Shown piece by piece: positions 31,506-43,489 of a stretch of 64,000 bases of DNA (position 1 is its first letter; each line of letters opens with the position of its first letter). The stretch comes from Ahaetulla prasina (lineage: Eukaryota > Chordata > Lepidosauria > Squamata > Colubridae): assembly GCF_028640845.1 (NCBI RefSeq), contig NC_080543.1, forward strand, positions 93,423,825-93,487,824, read 5' to 3'. The position numbers and the translations under genes are program-made. The notes under the pieces were generated by a model that saw only the letters and a list, made by a program, of their open reading frames with translations, ran no database searches and had not been told where the DNA came from.

Positions 31506-31642
31506 CAGTGGTGGGATTCAGCCAGTTCGCACCACTTCGGGAGAACCGGTTGTTAACTTTCTGAGCAGTTTGGTGAACTGGTTGTTAGAAGAAAACATTA
31601 GGGCAGAGAACCGGTTGTTAAATTATTTGAATCCCACCACTG
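31506..31642. mobile_element. hAT MITE with perfect ends and target duplication
   Basis: The 137-bp element has exact inverted ends CAGTGGTGGGATTCA and TGAATCCCACCACTG. It is flanked by identical GCCATTAG copies at 31,498-31,505 and 31,643-31,650. Confidence 0.97.
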
Positions 31643-31650
31643 GCCATTAG

Positions 31651-33218
31651 TAAATAAAAACAATTTTGGAAAAGTGTGTTGATGCAAAGGAATGATTACA
31701 ATCTTGAGATAAAGAAGGATAAGATTGGGGAAAAAATTATTGAGCAAATGAATCAAATTCAAATTCCAGAACCTGTCAGAGATTTTGAATAACCAACTTG
31801 GGGGCCATGTCCCATTCATGGACTTTCATAATTTCAGACAAAGGAAACACCTTTTGTCCAAGAACAATGAGGAGATTAAATCATGACACACCTAGTAATA
31901 CCTAAACAGCAAAAATTTCAATCACCAAGATTATTCAAAGGACCAAGATATAAACACAGGATGAGATGTGGGAAAGCCATCCAAAGATATGACAGTTTGG
32001 AGTAAACCAGAACTGCCAAAACAAACTCTTCTTGTGTTTGTTGTTTGCACAAAATCAAATATTTGATTTTGTTTTGGGTTTCTTCTGTATTACTACTTTC
32101 ACCTTGGGTGCAAATGACCATGCATTGTTAGAGTTCTTGATTAAAAAAACAACTACTACAACCCATGGATTTTAGAAAGGCTGATTTTTATAAAGTGAAG
32201 CAAATAATGAGTATGTCAAAGGGGAAAAAAAACAAAGGCAAAGTGGTGTCTTGGTGAGGACTTCTTGAAAAGGGAATTTAGGATAGCAAAGTCTCAATAA
32301 GGAAGAAGACTAAGAGACATCTAAAGAAGAAATGCGGTTGAATAGGAAGCGCACAATAATGTAGCATTGAGATGAAAGAAGGATGTTCATTGAAAATTAA
32401 AAGAGAGCTAATTACTAACCAAAGCTCTGAAGATTTGGGTTATAAATGTAGAAATATAATTATATATAAATATAAGATTAGGAAAGAAAAGGTGGAAAAT
32501 GAGCTAGGACTTGCAAAAGAGAAAAATCCAGAAAGAGGAGTTTTTCTAAATATGTCAACTGAAAGAAGAAAACAAAGGAGATAATAAATTCACTGCATAA
32601 TCCAAATAGGGAAATCTTAACATATGACCAAGAGAGAGTAGAGGAATCTAACGCCAATTCTGCATTTGTCTTTACAAGGAAATGAATTGGGCAGAATATA
32701 GACAGGATAGGTAAATTTAAGTAACTTAGCAGATACAGAGTCTAGTCTAACCAAATACATTACAGCATTTTGCTTTTGCAAGCAACAGCTCTCTTTATTA
32801 AATGCAAACAATGGATTTGCTATTATAGGATTTTAAACACAGAGCAGAAGAAGGGGAAGGGATGGGAAAAAAACCAAGGTGAGAGGTTAGTGGATTTACA
32901 TAATAGTGGAGATTGAGAGAAAGGCTGAACATTAGTTTATGCATAATGGGCTAAGAATCCACTGTTGTTGTTCAAGTCTTTAGTAATAGATTTAATTATT
33001 TTTTAAAAAATGTTTTGTAGGGTATTATATTTTATTACAGTCTCTTTGAGCCACTTTAGTCATGAAGTATCCCGAGGGGCTGAAATGTTGTATCTGTATC
33101 TTGTCATTGTTTGGAGTTTCATTTATGTCCAATTGTTCTCTTGCACAGAATAAGACTAGTTTATCCAGTATAAAATCTACAGGAGCATTATTGGCAGATG
33201 ATGACATATAATACATCA
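31651..33218. other. Intergenic, nothing recognised
   Basis: Purine-rich in 32,160-32,590. This could be an old LINE fragment, but no motif supports that. Confidence 0.45.
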
Positions 33219-33226
33219 TGTTAGAG

Positions 33227-33308
33227 CAGTGCTTTTCAACTTGGCAACTTTAATATCTGTAGATTTCAGCTCCCTAAATTTCCCAGCCAGCCAGGGTGAA
33301 AAACATCA
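33227..33308. mobile_element. Short decayed hAT MITE
   Basis: It begins CAGTGCTTTTCAACTTGGCA, like the palindromic family at 42,855. The flanks TGTTAGAG and TTTTAGAG fit a hAT duplication with one change. The next element abuts it. Confidence 0.65.
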
Positions 33309-33316
33309 TTTTAGAG

Positions 33317-34060
33317 CAGGGATCCCCAACCTTTTGGACCTCAGGGACCACTAAATTCATAATTTTAAATCCCGTGGACCACTAATATGATCTGCTTAAT
33401 GACTGGCTGGGTGGGTGTGGCTAGGTAGTCATGTGACTGGGTGGCCATGACCAACCTGATGTCACTCACATCAAGGGGCACCTCACCGGCCTCTACTCAG
33501 CCCTCCCCTCCTACCCACTCCTCCTGCCCTTAGGGCCCCAACAGGAAGCAGTTGTTGGAGCTAAGCAGCCACCATGAGAAAGAGTTGGCAAAACAGCTGG
33601 CTCAGTTGGATCTGACCGAGAAGGAGGCTCAGAAGAAGCACCTCACTGAGTATTAGGAGCATAGGCTTTCCAAGCAGAGGAAAGACCTGCAGGAGTACAA
33701 GGCCAGGTACCGAAGCTTGGAGGCTCAGTGGGCTGAGATGGTCAGCCAGTTCCAGGCCATGATGCAGTCCCACTAGAACAAGGCCCTCTGGTCCTTTGCT
33801 ACCAGCAGACTTCCCTCCAGCCTTCACCCAAAGCCCCACACCAGGAGGCTGAAGCAGACCCCAACCCACACAAAAAGACCCTGAAGGGGGAGACTCTCTG
33901 CAACAATACAAGCGTTCATTGCATGTATCCAGTCCAGGGGGCATAGTTTGAGGACCCCTGATTTAGTGCAATATAAAAAATGCAAATAATTTTTCTGGGG
34001 ACCACCAAAATTTTCTCGCAGACCACCAGTGGTCCACAGACCACCAGTTGGTGACCGCTG
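33317..34060. mobile_element. 744-bp hAT element carrying a captured coding-like segment
   Basis: The ends CAGGGATCCCCAACC and GGTGACCGCTG are inverted. The flanks TTTTAGAG at 33,309-33,316 and 34,061-34,068 are identical. The interior holds a GC-rich, exon-like segment at about 33,538-33,790, unlike transposon sequence. An internal hAT-like terminus GTTTGAGGACCCCTG near 33,937-33,951 suggests a composite element. No transposase is present. Confidence 0.85.
33538..33790 (+). pseudogene. Captured coiled-coil coding fragment, source gene unknown
   Basis: After a pyrimidine-rich tract ending in CCCTTAG, which looks like a splice acceptor, a frame reads NRKQLLELSSHHEKELAKQL and then KQRKDLQEYKARYRSLEAQW. 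It is rich in Gln, Glu, Lys and Leu, as in a long coiled coil. Two in-frame TAG stops (near 33,655 and 33,774) break it. I do not recognise the parent gene with confidence. It probably reached this place inside the hAT element. Confidence 0.55.
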
Positions 34061-34115
34061 TTTTAGAGGATGTGCATATGAGGGTGCCCGTAACTGTATA
34101 GGTTGGGGCTTGCTA

Positions 34116-34600
34116 TGGTGTTGTTGGCATAATTATGGGGCGGAGTTGGCATCTGTCATGAGCCACAATTCAATTTCAGAATTTGACTCTGATACTGACA
34201 ACATTGCTTCAGTTGAGCTTGTGGATTTTCAACCTCGGGAGTCTTCAAGTCATGATTTGAGGAGACTGATCAACCATAGGCGCCTCCTGATCAGCTGGAG
34301 CAGTCGGATGATACGTCATGACCTCAAAACCCCAGGCCTCCCCACATTCAGTAATGATCAGAGCAGGGCTCTCAATGAGGCTCCTTACTATGCAAAGGGC
34401 AAGGCCTAAAATAATTGCAGCTAGCTGTCTGCTGAGAGATTTATGTAGCTACTTCGCCTTCTTCTTTTTCTGGGAAACAACTGTTCAGAATTCCAGCTCA
34501 TGATACTTGTACTTGTCTTACCTTGCTCTTGAACCCTTGAGTAATGGACCAGCTCATTGCCAAACTCAGGTTTTGAAACTTCAAAAAAAAAAAAAGGACT
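34116..34600 (+). mobile_element. Possible LTR fragment related to family 2
   Basis: It starts TGTTGTTGGCATAATTATGG, and an acidic-looking stretch ('tgactctgatactgac') recalls the family 2 LTRs at 58,167 and 63,266. The 3' boundary and duplication are not defined. Confidence 0.35.
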
Positions 34601-36200
34601 ACTCTATTGCTTGAATTTCAAAAGGATTTATTCAGGCAAGCACTCTTTGCACAAACCTTGATTTATGATCTTGTCTTTGGTTATCTGCTTAGTAAATAAC
34701 TCAGCTCCTTAGCAACTGTGTCTATGTATATATGTATATGCAACCTGAGATAGAGGGATATCTGGGTTTGTTGCAGAATTTGGTCTCCATGTTTGTGTGT
34801 TTGTGTTGTCTTGTTGCCTTTCACTGCCAGTGATAGGTTATTTTAAATTGGGTGGTTGTCTGAGTCCAGGTATATGTCCAGTATAGCTCACAACTTATTG
34901 ATGATACTTTGGAGTGGACAATTAGCGCTGTTCTGTCAGTATTTTACATTGGTTTGCCTGTCACTGATCTAGCTCTGTGATTTGTCTTTTGATCTCATTG
35001 GTGGATATTTTAGTTAGCTGAATACCCAACTGAGATTTAGGTTTAAGTATGGCAGGCTTTGTATCTGCTTATCTTCCTAAATGAAGCTTAACATTTTCTT
35101 TATGCAAATACAAGCCTCAAAAATACATTATTAGTAATGTTAACTCTTAATGTTATTTATTGTCTCTCTCCACATGTCCAGTCCATTCTATAAAACTTCC
35201 TGTTACCCATAAAAGGAATTTAGAGGCCATAGGTGCGCCTCAGGAATAGGTTGCGTAATCCAGTAGAAAGAATGGTACTATATATCAAGAAACACATACA
35301 TATTTATATATTGGCCTCTTTGAACTTAATAACTTTCAGTGAAGAGGATTTATATTTTCAGCAGTGAGTTATGAACCCAGTCTTTGTCAAATGTTATGCC
35401 ATAGCCAACATTTACATGTTGCTAATAGAAATTACAATGAATACACTGATTTTTAAAAAAAACTTAGATAATTCCAAGAAAGTCTTCAACCACAGATTCT
35501 GCTGGAACTAAACATTAGAGTTTGGTACACAGAATAAAAAACCCCTCTTCAACAGGATTAAAAAAAGAGAGGAACATGCAGCAGAAGATTAGATTTACTT
35601 TATTTAGTCTGCAAGATAAACAAAGCTTTTTTAAAAAGCTACTTTGACTTCTGAAGTTTTTCCTGGAATGCTCAAATAATTATTTGTATATGATTCATAT
35701 GGACGTTCCAAGAAGCCTTGAAGAGGGCATTTGGTAAAGAACTTACAGCAAAGTTTTCTGATCTGATATTTTTCTAGTGGTTTCACTTTAGAATAGATAT
35801 ATTTAGACACAAGTTTATGTTTAAATATTGAAAAATATTTGAACTATGAATTTCAGAAGTTTCTGGTGAGGAAATGGAAAACTCGTAGTGAGGATATGGT
35901 GAATTGATATCCTGCAGAGTAGTGGGAAACATTATGATTAAAAATGGACTACCAAAATATCTCTAGAGAAAGAAGAAATGTTCAAGATCACACACAGTAC
36001 TCAGCTATTTTATGTGACTAGATAGCAGAAACCAAGGTTTTTGTGGCACTTGAAATCAGCTGGAAGTTGCAGAATTTCACTGAGTTTATGATCATTAATA
36101 TGCCTCCATAGACTCAAGATTCAACAAAATCTCATTTCTTAATCATTTTGGATTTTACTTTTTTAAAAATTTGTATTACATTTTAAACATAGAACCTTCA
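34601..36200. other. Intergenic, nothing certain
   Basis: No gene was identified. The segment at 34,700-35,080 may be an old retroelement, but it has no diagnostic ends. Confidence 0.4.
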
Positions 36201-37470
36201 GAACCAAAGTTTTATCATATTCAGTGGGTACCATTTTTCTTCAATTGTTTAAAAAAAAAAGATTACAAGTTTAAGATTTTATGAAAAAAAAATCCATTTT
36301 GGAATACGTAGCAAAAGGGTGATGAGAGTATTGATTTAGAAAGTTTTAAATAGATTAAGGGTTTAGATGGAGTTGAACTAAGATTTTGAACTTAATTAAA
36401 TGAATCCTTCTTGTGGAAAATATTCTATGTTGACATCTGGAAAACTGTTAAGATGACTTTGAAAGTTAGCCACTAGAGGAAACCAGAAGGAAATGGTTTT
36501 GTTGAGATTAATATTTTTGGGCATAGAAAACAATTTTAATTGTTAAAATTATCTGCCATGATAGATAAATTAGATGGTGTTATAGAAAAGGAACAGATTT
36601 TATCAAACTAATTTGAAACCAAGTTAAATGTGAATTTAAAAATATATAAGCAGCTGAAAAAAGTTGAAACAGTGGACATACTAAAAGAAGAACCAATGGA
36701 TATACAAGTAAAACCAGCTATTGTTAATTGTTAAAAACAACATTCAAATACTAAATAAGACGAGCGATATGGATAGCTTTTTAATATTGTATTTACAAAG
36801 AGTTTGTTAAAATTGTCAATGATTTGCGAGAATCCATAGAATATGATGAGTGACATGGATCTTTACATTGAATCTACAAAAAGGATTTGCTAAAGTCGTC
36901 AATGAGAGCATAAAAACAAAACAGATGTTTTGATAGTATTTGAGGAGACTAAAGATTGTTCTGAGAAACGAGAAAGAATACAGAATTGATTTATTTGATC
37001 AAGGCTAAAATAAATGGATTGCTATTTCTGGCAATGTTTAATGGATCAGGACAATGTTTTAAAAGTTTTAATGTTGATCTGTGACTGTAATAAAAATTGA
37101 ATTGAATTGAATTTTAAGTGTTGAAATAGGGAAAATTTGTTTAAATAGAAAATGAAAAATAAATATAAAAGGAAGGATTCAAAGTGGGTTTGTTAGATTT
37201 CCAATAGTTAGGCTGTTACTTCTGAACCTTAATGGACCTTTGCCAATTAAGATTGAGGGATGAAATTTTAAAGAACTTGTTTTGTAGAGAATGGGATAGT
37301 ATGTGGGATGAAAGGATGACTGGTTGTATTTTAAGTGATAGAGATAAGCTGATAATGTTTACTATGTATGGCAGAGGCAAATTTCTCTTTTCTCTGCATT
37401 TTTCTTTTTTTATCTTTTCTAGTTTGTATTAGTTTTATCTATATGTTATTTTTAATAAAATTATTATATA
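36201..37470 (+). mobile_element. Possible LINE-1-like fragment
   Basis: A-rich sequence with ORF1-like phrases ends in T-rich sequence and AATAAAATT. The style is similar to squamate L1, but no reverse transcriptase or endonuclease motif is present, so the assignment is weak. Confidence 0.3.
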
Positions 37471-38372
37471 AAGAAAATATAAACTATACATTTTACATAG
37501 ATTTTAAAAATGTGCAGCTTATTGCAGGAGATGTGAGTGGTTATATGTTTATGAATCAGCATATACAAAAGTGATACAGAATAGAAATGGATCTAAATTA
37601 TGGTTATTAAAATTTTCCCTAACTTGCACATCTTGTCCTGTATATATGTTGAGAATATAGCTTCCAAATTTCCCATCTAGCATAGCCTGATCAAGCATAG
37701 CCATTGGGAATTCTTGTAGTTGCACTCTTTTGAAAGATAGGTGATTAAAGAATTTTGGTTTAGTAAAATGTTTGTGATCATGGAGTGTGTATATAATATA
37801 TAGAAAGAAGAGCCTGAGAAATATTTTCTAAATGGAATGCTTTATCAGCCCTTTTGAGATTTAAGGGATTAACTCATAGCCACCAATTAGAAGTTATTGT
37901 TAAATCCTTTTAAAAGCAGAAAGCAGTTAGTGTTAATCCTGATGATCTGTTTCACATTGCAACCATTGATGAAGAAAAACTTCAGTAATTTTCAGGAATG
38001 TTACACAATTCTTAACACTGATTGGAATATAAAATGTGAGGCCAAATAAGTGAATTAGGCATGATATTTAATAGATATTAGTTGAAGGGTCACAAACATT
38101 GCATTGCTATTTGTTAATTACTCTATTTTCACTCAAATCTTGGTATGTCATCTCATCATGGCACAGGTGGGGGAGGGACAGTGTGCTGTTGTTGGAGAGA
38201 TTAGTGAAGAATGCCAGGAATGTAAATCAAGAGGGTATAATTCCAGAAGGGGCACCTAAGTGTAAAGTTCCGCCCTACTGCCCAGCTAAATCAAATAGGC
38301 ATCAAGCAGGTAGTGATATATGAATATGCTGCATGATCTCTTCAGTGATAACATGAAACAGATCATTTAATA
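37471..38372. other. Intergenic, nothing recognised
   Basis: No gene or recognisable repeat. Confidence 0.5.
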
Positions 38373-38700
38373 CAGTGTGTTAAACTTGATTTCATTGAGG
38401 GCCACATCAGGATTGTGTTTGATCTTGGGGAGCCCGGGGGGGCATGGCTACAGTTGGCGTGGCCAGCTCAACGTCACTCGTGTCAGATCCTGTGGTGGCC
38501 CCAGCACTCTGCCAGCAAAAACGGGCTCCCGAGCTCCATTTTTGGCTGTGATAGCTTCCTGCAACCCTTTGCCAGTGAAAATGGAGCTTGGGAGCCTGTT
38601 TTTGCTGGCAGAGGCACCGTGGGCCGGTCCTTCATTGTTTCCAGGGCAGGGCCGCAGGTTAGATCTAAGCACCCCACGGTCCACATTCGGCCCCTACATT
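38373..38700. mobile_element. Decayed hAT element with internal inverted repeat
   Basis: The left end CAGTGTGTTAAACTTGATTT resembles the GTGTCAAACTCA family at 20,482. Inside, arms at about 38,508-38,545 and 38,573-38,612 pair (GCCAGCAAAAACGGGCTCCC against its mirror). The GC-rich open frames here come from the repeat. Confidence 0.6.
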
Positions 38701-39548
38701 AATACTATGTAGGGAAGGCAATGGTCAGCCATTCTTTCATTTGCAAGAAAATTATATGAACATGCAATATAAAATGTTTGAAAATATAGAGTTGGATGAT
38801 AGACGCCCTCCAATTGGATGGCACTCAACATGTTACTGGAGATCTTTTGTAGTTCTAAGAGATTCCATTAGATGTCATATTTTGTCTAAGAATCTTTCCC
38901 AACACTAGATAGTATAGGATATTGTTACTTTAATACCCACACACAATATTCCATTTTGTGCAAGTGCAATGGTTTGTATTCAAGTAGTCTCACTTCCTGT
39001 AGTTCAAGGTCCACAATTATAGAAAAACAACGAAAATGTTCTTAGTGGTAAATCATAGGCATTTTAGCCTATTAGCAGGCAATCTTCACACATAATCTTC
39101 ACAACTATCACTAAAACATCACAGTAAGGATATGTCCAAATTGATTAATTGCATGCACACAAATCCTTGTCTAATAATCACAGCTCCCTTATTAGGAAGC
39201 CTTTGCCGAGTGTCAAGAAAAAAAAATCTCCAAATGCATTTCTGCTTCCCTTTGAATTTTTTGATGATAGCAATGAGGGTAATTTGGCTCTAGATGCTGA
39301 GAGTACTTAATTTAATTAACTAGTGTTTTAAATACTTTCTAAGTAGAAATATTTCATGCAATTGATTAATTAATTCAACTGAAACCTTGTGACCGTGTCA
39401 CAACTTTAATAAATTAAGGACAGACGTTTGCTTCCAATTTATGTAAAAACTTATGCTGATATCTATGGAATATTTGCTGTATGCTGCCAATTTAATATTA
39501 TTGGGTTTTTTTATTAAATGAGAATTTATAAATTCAATGGGTCGCATC
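38701..39548. other. Intergenic, nothing recognised
   Basis: AT-rich sequence with no supported feature. Confidence 0.5.
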
Positions 39549-39552
39549 ATCT

Positions 39553-40016
39553 TGTTGGAAGAAATATCCATCTGGGTTCAGTTCCAAGTGAGGAGAAAGA
39601 CACTGGAAACATGGAGGCTATTTGGAAAGATGGTTTAATGGTGGACAGGACCACCTGGTTTGAGTTCCTGGGCAAAATGGGCACATAGGTAAGAGAGAGA
39701 GAGATTTATACCCTCTCTGGGCCCCACCTTAGAGCTTCCTGTTCCTTTCTAAGAAATGTATTCTGATTGTTTGGCAGACTCCCATGGGGCCATGCAGGGG
39801 TAACTTGATGCAGGGCTTGATTTTTAAATTTTTAAATTTCTGAATTTTAATAATTTTAACTGGGGTATTTTATTATGGGTCTAATTCGACGGTTTTAATT
39901 TTCGGCCATTTATAAAATATGTATTTTAATTGTTGTTTTAATTTGTACACTGTATTGTTTTAATTTGGCTGTACACCGCCCTGAGTCCTTCGGGAGAAGG
40001 GCGGTATAAAAATCTA

Positions 40017-40114
<98 letters not shown>

Positions 40115-40437
40115 CTTTGTAGGTTATCTTGAGTCCCAGGCTTGGTTGAATCTTGCTGAGTGATGCAATCTCCCGAGTGATGCAGTTTCCCCAGGTGCCA
40201 TGTTGTGAGTTCTGTTGCTAGATGGGTAGAGGGCTAATCCTATCATGTCCTGAGGGCCATGTCTTACTCCCATCACTCTGGAGCTGAAGTGGGGCAGGGG
40301 GGGGAGGCAGGGAGCTGCTTTGTCTTTAAAACATGTTTCTCTTTTTCTCATACAGGGAAATATAATTTTCTGTCTTTTTAATATTTCCTAGAATATTTCA
40401 TTCTTCTAGGAGGTGGGTGGGTACTAATTTTCTTACA
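39553..40437 (-). mobile_element. Solo LTR, family 1, copy B, split by a LINE tail
   Basis: Read on the minus strand it runs from TGTAAGAAAATTAGTACCC to CTTCCAACA. The 4-bp flanks ATCT at 39,549-39,552 and 40,438-40,441 match exactly. Without the insert at 39,807-40,112 it is about 579 bp. The minus-strand order matches copies A and C. Confidence 0.85.
39807..40112 (+). mobile_element. L2/CR1-type LINE 3' end nested in the solo LTR
   Basis: A T-rich 3' end carries the stem CCGCCCTGAGTCC-TTCGGGAGAAGGGCGG and then (AAT)n and (AAC)n tails from about 40,013. AACTT before and after it fits a 5-bp target duplication, and removing the insert restores LTR homology. Confidence 0.85.
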
Positions 40438-40441
40438 ATCT

Positions 40442-41640
40442 GGTTTACCTTATCTGAGCTTATAAATTAAGTAGGATTAGGCTAGTTAGGAGTTACAGAT
40501 TTCTAGAGGTTTTGGGCTGTAGATTAGCCTAAAAGTAAACTAGGAATAGAGTATTCAAAAATAAACTATGTGATCCATCTAAGACTACATCGGTCTAGGA
40601 GTGAGTCTTTTTAAGTATTTGGAGGAAATACTGTAAACATAGACTTCCTTCCTTCATTACCAGCTAAATTAAATTTTGCTTAACATTAACATTTATCATT
40701 ACACTATTATGATCTAGATTTGACTTCAACAGATACAAAATATATTCAGGGTATTATTTTAACTTGGCAGGTAGATAGGACTGTATGATCAATTTCACTT
40801 ACAATTATAGATTTGGATTAGAGAACAATGGCAATTAAATTAATGTTTTCAGAGCATATAGCTTCACTTTTCCCTTGACTTTTACTTATTCATATTTTTC
40901 AATAACAGCAAAAGAAGGCTATTACCAACTTGGGTCAATCGAATGTGGGAAGTATGATTTTGACAACATTTTCAGCTGCCATGACTTTTGGAAAGTGTAG
41001 TGTTTATGCTTTGCCCTTTTAGTGTTGCTGGAAAAAACTGTTAAAAATTAATTACATTTGTGGCCTAGATTGCTATATTGTTTGATACTGTTTTAAAGGG
41101 TTTTCTACTCCAAGCTGCAAAATTGTTCCAGAAGGCAAGAATACAGATACTGTAATGTCAATCAGGCATCTTAGAGATTCTTCTAAGGTTATAAGTCAGG
41201 GTGCAGTGCTAGATGGTGGAAAATTCTAATTCATCCCCTGGTACCTCAGTTAGTAAGGTATGAAAAAATACCAACAACCGAACACCTGAATCTCGACAAT
41301 CTGTGCCAATCAAAGGCACAAAATTGGTTAAGTTATTTTGGCACATGGGACATATTATTCCACATGCACCTTTCTCCATCCCAGACAATAAAAATACAAT
41401 AACAATGTAAGAAAGAACCAATTTGCTGCCCTTTCATAGCACTCCTGAAAACCACTGCCTCAAGCATCTGCTTCATACAGTTTAATGAGGTGGTTTTAAT
41501 GGGCCACATGAGACAAATATAGGTTTTTTTAAAAACATGTAGCTTTAGCAGGCATTCTTCCCATTTTAGTCCTGCATGCCACGTTTACCCTTCATACTTC
41601 TCATTCACACTCTTCATATCCATTTAAATTATGAGTAAAG
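40442..41640. other. Intergenic, nothing recognised
   Basis: No gene or repeat could be assigned. Confidence 0.5.
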
Positions 41641-41648
41641 TGACTTTT

Positions 41649-42150
41649 TCACATCAAATACAAAGAAATTTCTTTGAAAGTATAAATGCTTTTTTTGTTG
41701 TTGCTTGGAACAAATTTGAAATTAGTATGCTTGTGAACATTAGCATTATTTTCCCGCCCCTTTATGAATGTTAATAGTTCTTCCATTTGTCTTGTTCCTG
41801 TAATATATTTAGTGGCACTTTTAAATGATAACCACCCAAACTGGGTTTTACCATCTTTGTAATCTAAAATCATTGATGTTTTAAACAATGCATTAAAGAT
41901 TTGATTAGCTTTGCTTCAAGCTTCGTAGTGCATAGTTTTGCTTTCTAATTTGAAGCAACCTAAATGATTCATTAGCATAATTGAGAAAGCTATTTTCTTG
42001 CATTTTTGTTTAAAACCGGCTTGGGTTTTGTTTAAAAAACCCAAGCCGGTTATCTTTACAATGTCATGCTTGGGAACTAGTGTTTGTTTCAACACTTGGT
42101 ATACAATTTTGTGATGCAAATCATTTTGTGGCAAATTAACAGGAGAAAGT
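41649..42150 (-). other. Long minus-strand frame with one in-frame stop
   Basis: About 160 codons stay open on the minus strand except for one TGA at 41,913-41,915. The frame includes GFLNKTQAGFKQKCKK and then YKDGKTQFGWLSFKSATKY. No family was recognised, no ATG opens it, and it overlaps the perfect foldback at 42,014. It could be a decayed mobile-element frame or chance. Confidence 0.25.
42014..42051. repeat. Perfect foldback, 16-bp arms, 6-nt loop
   Basis: AACCGGCTTGGGTTTT and AAAACCCAAGCCGGTT are exact reverse complements around GTTTAA. Confidence 0.97.
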
Positions 42151-42846
42151 TAAATGTGGGAAGAGATAATTCTAAAGTAAATGTGAAGACAAAGAATTTG
42201 CTTTCCTCTGAAATGTTGGCAAGGCCGACTCTTTTGGAATGACTCTGCATGTGATCAGCTTGCTGTTTTTAGAAGTATGCAGTACGAGCAGAAAGAATAT
42301 CTAAGGGGATACGTGAACCCAAGTCAGCTGTCTTAACCTTTCTATGAAGCAGCTTTTGAGCATCCAGCTGTTATTTAAAGTGATCTGAAGGTCTCATTAA
42401 ACCACTGCCAATTTTACATAAGCCTCAAGCCAGTCAGCTGAAAGACATGGGAATGGGGGCAAATGTAGTATCTACTGCCAGAGCTCCAGATAAGAGTTTC
42501 CTTTACAGCTTGCTTTAATTCAGATTCTCTGGATGGATTTTACTCTCTTGGAAGTCTCTTCCAGCTAATTAAACTGGCCATCTTCTAGCTTTCTTTATCC
42601 ACGCCCACTGTTCAGTGTTAGTAATTCTTAATTGGGCAGCTTTATTGGGAGAAAACGGTCCTGCAGATATCCAGCCTCAACCCATGAAGGGTTTTTAAGA
42701 TAGCAACCAACAACCAGCAATCATTGCATGTCTCAGCGCAAAATGTTATATGGGTGCTTCAAGAAGTGTACAAGAGTCCAATCAAGAAGTAACTAAAGCA
42801 TGAGTGACATGAGAAATAACTGATATTGCAGTAACAAGATGTTCTA
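42151..42846. other. Intergenic, nothing recognised
   Basis: No supported feature. Confidence 0.5.
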
Positions 42847-42854
42847 TTTTAGAG

Positions 42855-42991
42855 CAATGTTTCCCAACTTAGGCAACTTTGAGATGTGTGGATTTCAAGC
42901 CCCCAGAATTCTTAGCAATGGCTCTGTTGGTTGAAGAACTCTGGGAGTTAAAGTTGACACATTTTAAAATTGGCCAGGTTGGGAAACACTG
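42855..42991. mobile_element. Palindromic hAT MITE, diverged
   Basis: The ends CAATGTTTCCCAACTTAGGC and GGTTGGGAAACACTG are inverted, and the core phrase CTCTGGGAGTTAAAGTTGAC matches the family at 23,071 and 57,647. The flanks do not match clearly. Confidence 0.7.
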
Positions 42992-43489
42992 AGCTAAATG
43001 AGGTTAGGAATTTAACAATTGAAAAATGTGACAAATCAATATGGACTTCGTTTGCATTCTTTGAACAGATAAGTAGGCACTCCAGACTATATGCTGACCA
43101 TGCTATGTTTTGCCCCCCTTCTGTATATAGCTGTGCGTAGCTGTTTAGGTAGAGAAGCAAGAACAAGAAGGAACTGCCATCTTCTCATTTCCTTCCTTCG
43201 TTCATCTCACAGAGATGACCAGAATTGCCTGCAAGAAGGAGCTAACCATTACAGTGCCATTTTTTAATTAACTCCTCCTCCTTTTTCTCAAAGAGATCAT
43301 TGGAACCTACTGCCTTATGAAGAAGGTGCTGGAGGTGAATGGGCAGAAAAATGTCATATGAGCTCCCAAATATTACCAGCCACAAACTGGATGTAAGCAA
43401 AATGCCTGAAGGCCAGGATCATCAGAGACCAGAGCTGAGCCTTGAGCTGAAACTTGTGTATTAGGGTTAGGGTGTTGAATAGTTTCCAT

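Noticed and set aside
38377..38712. GC-rich frames on both strands
   Set aside because: They lie in a decayed hAT element with an internal inverted repeat.
43464..43476. Two TTAGGG-like units as interstitial telomere repeat
   Set aside because: Only two units; expected by chance.
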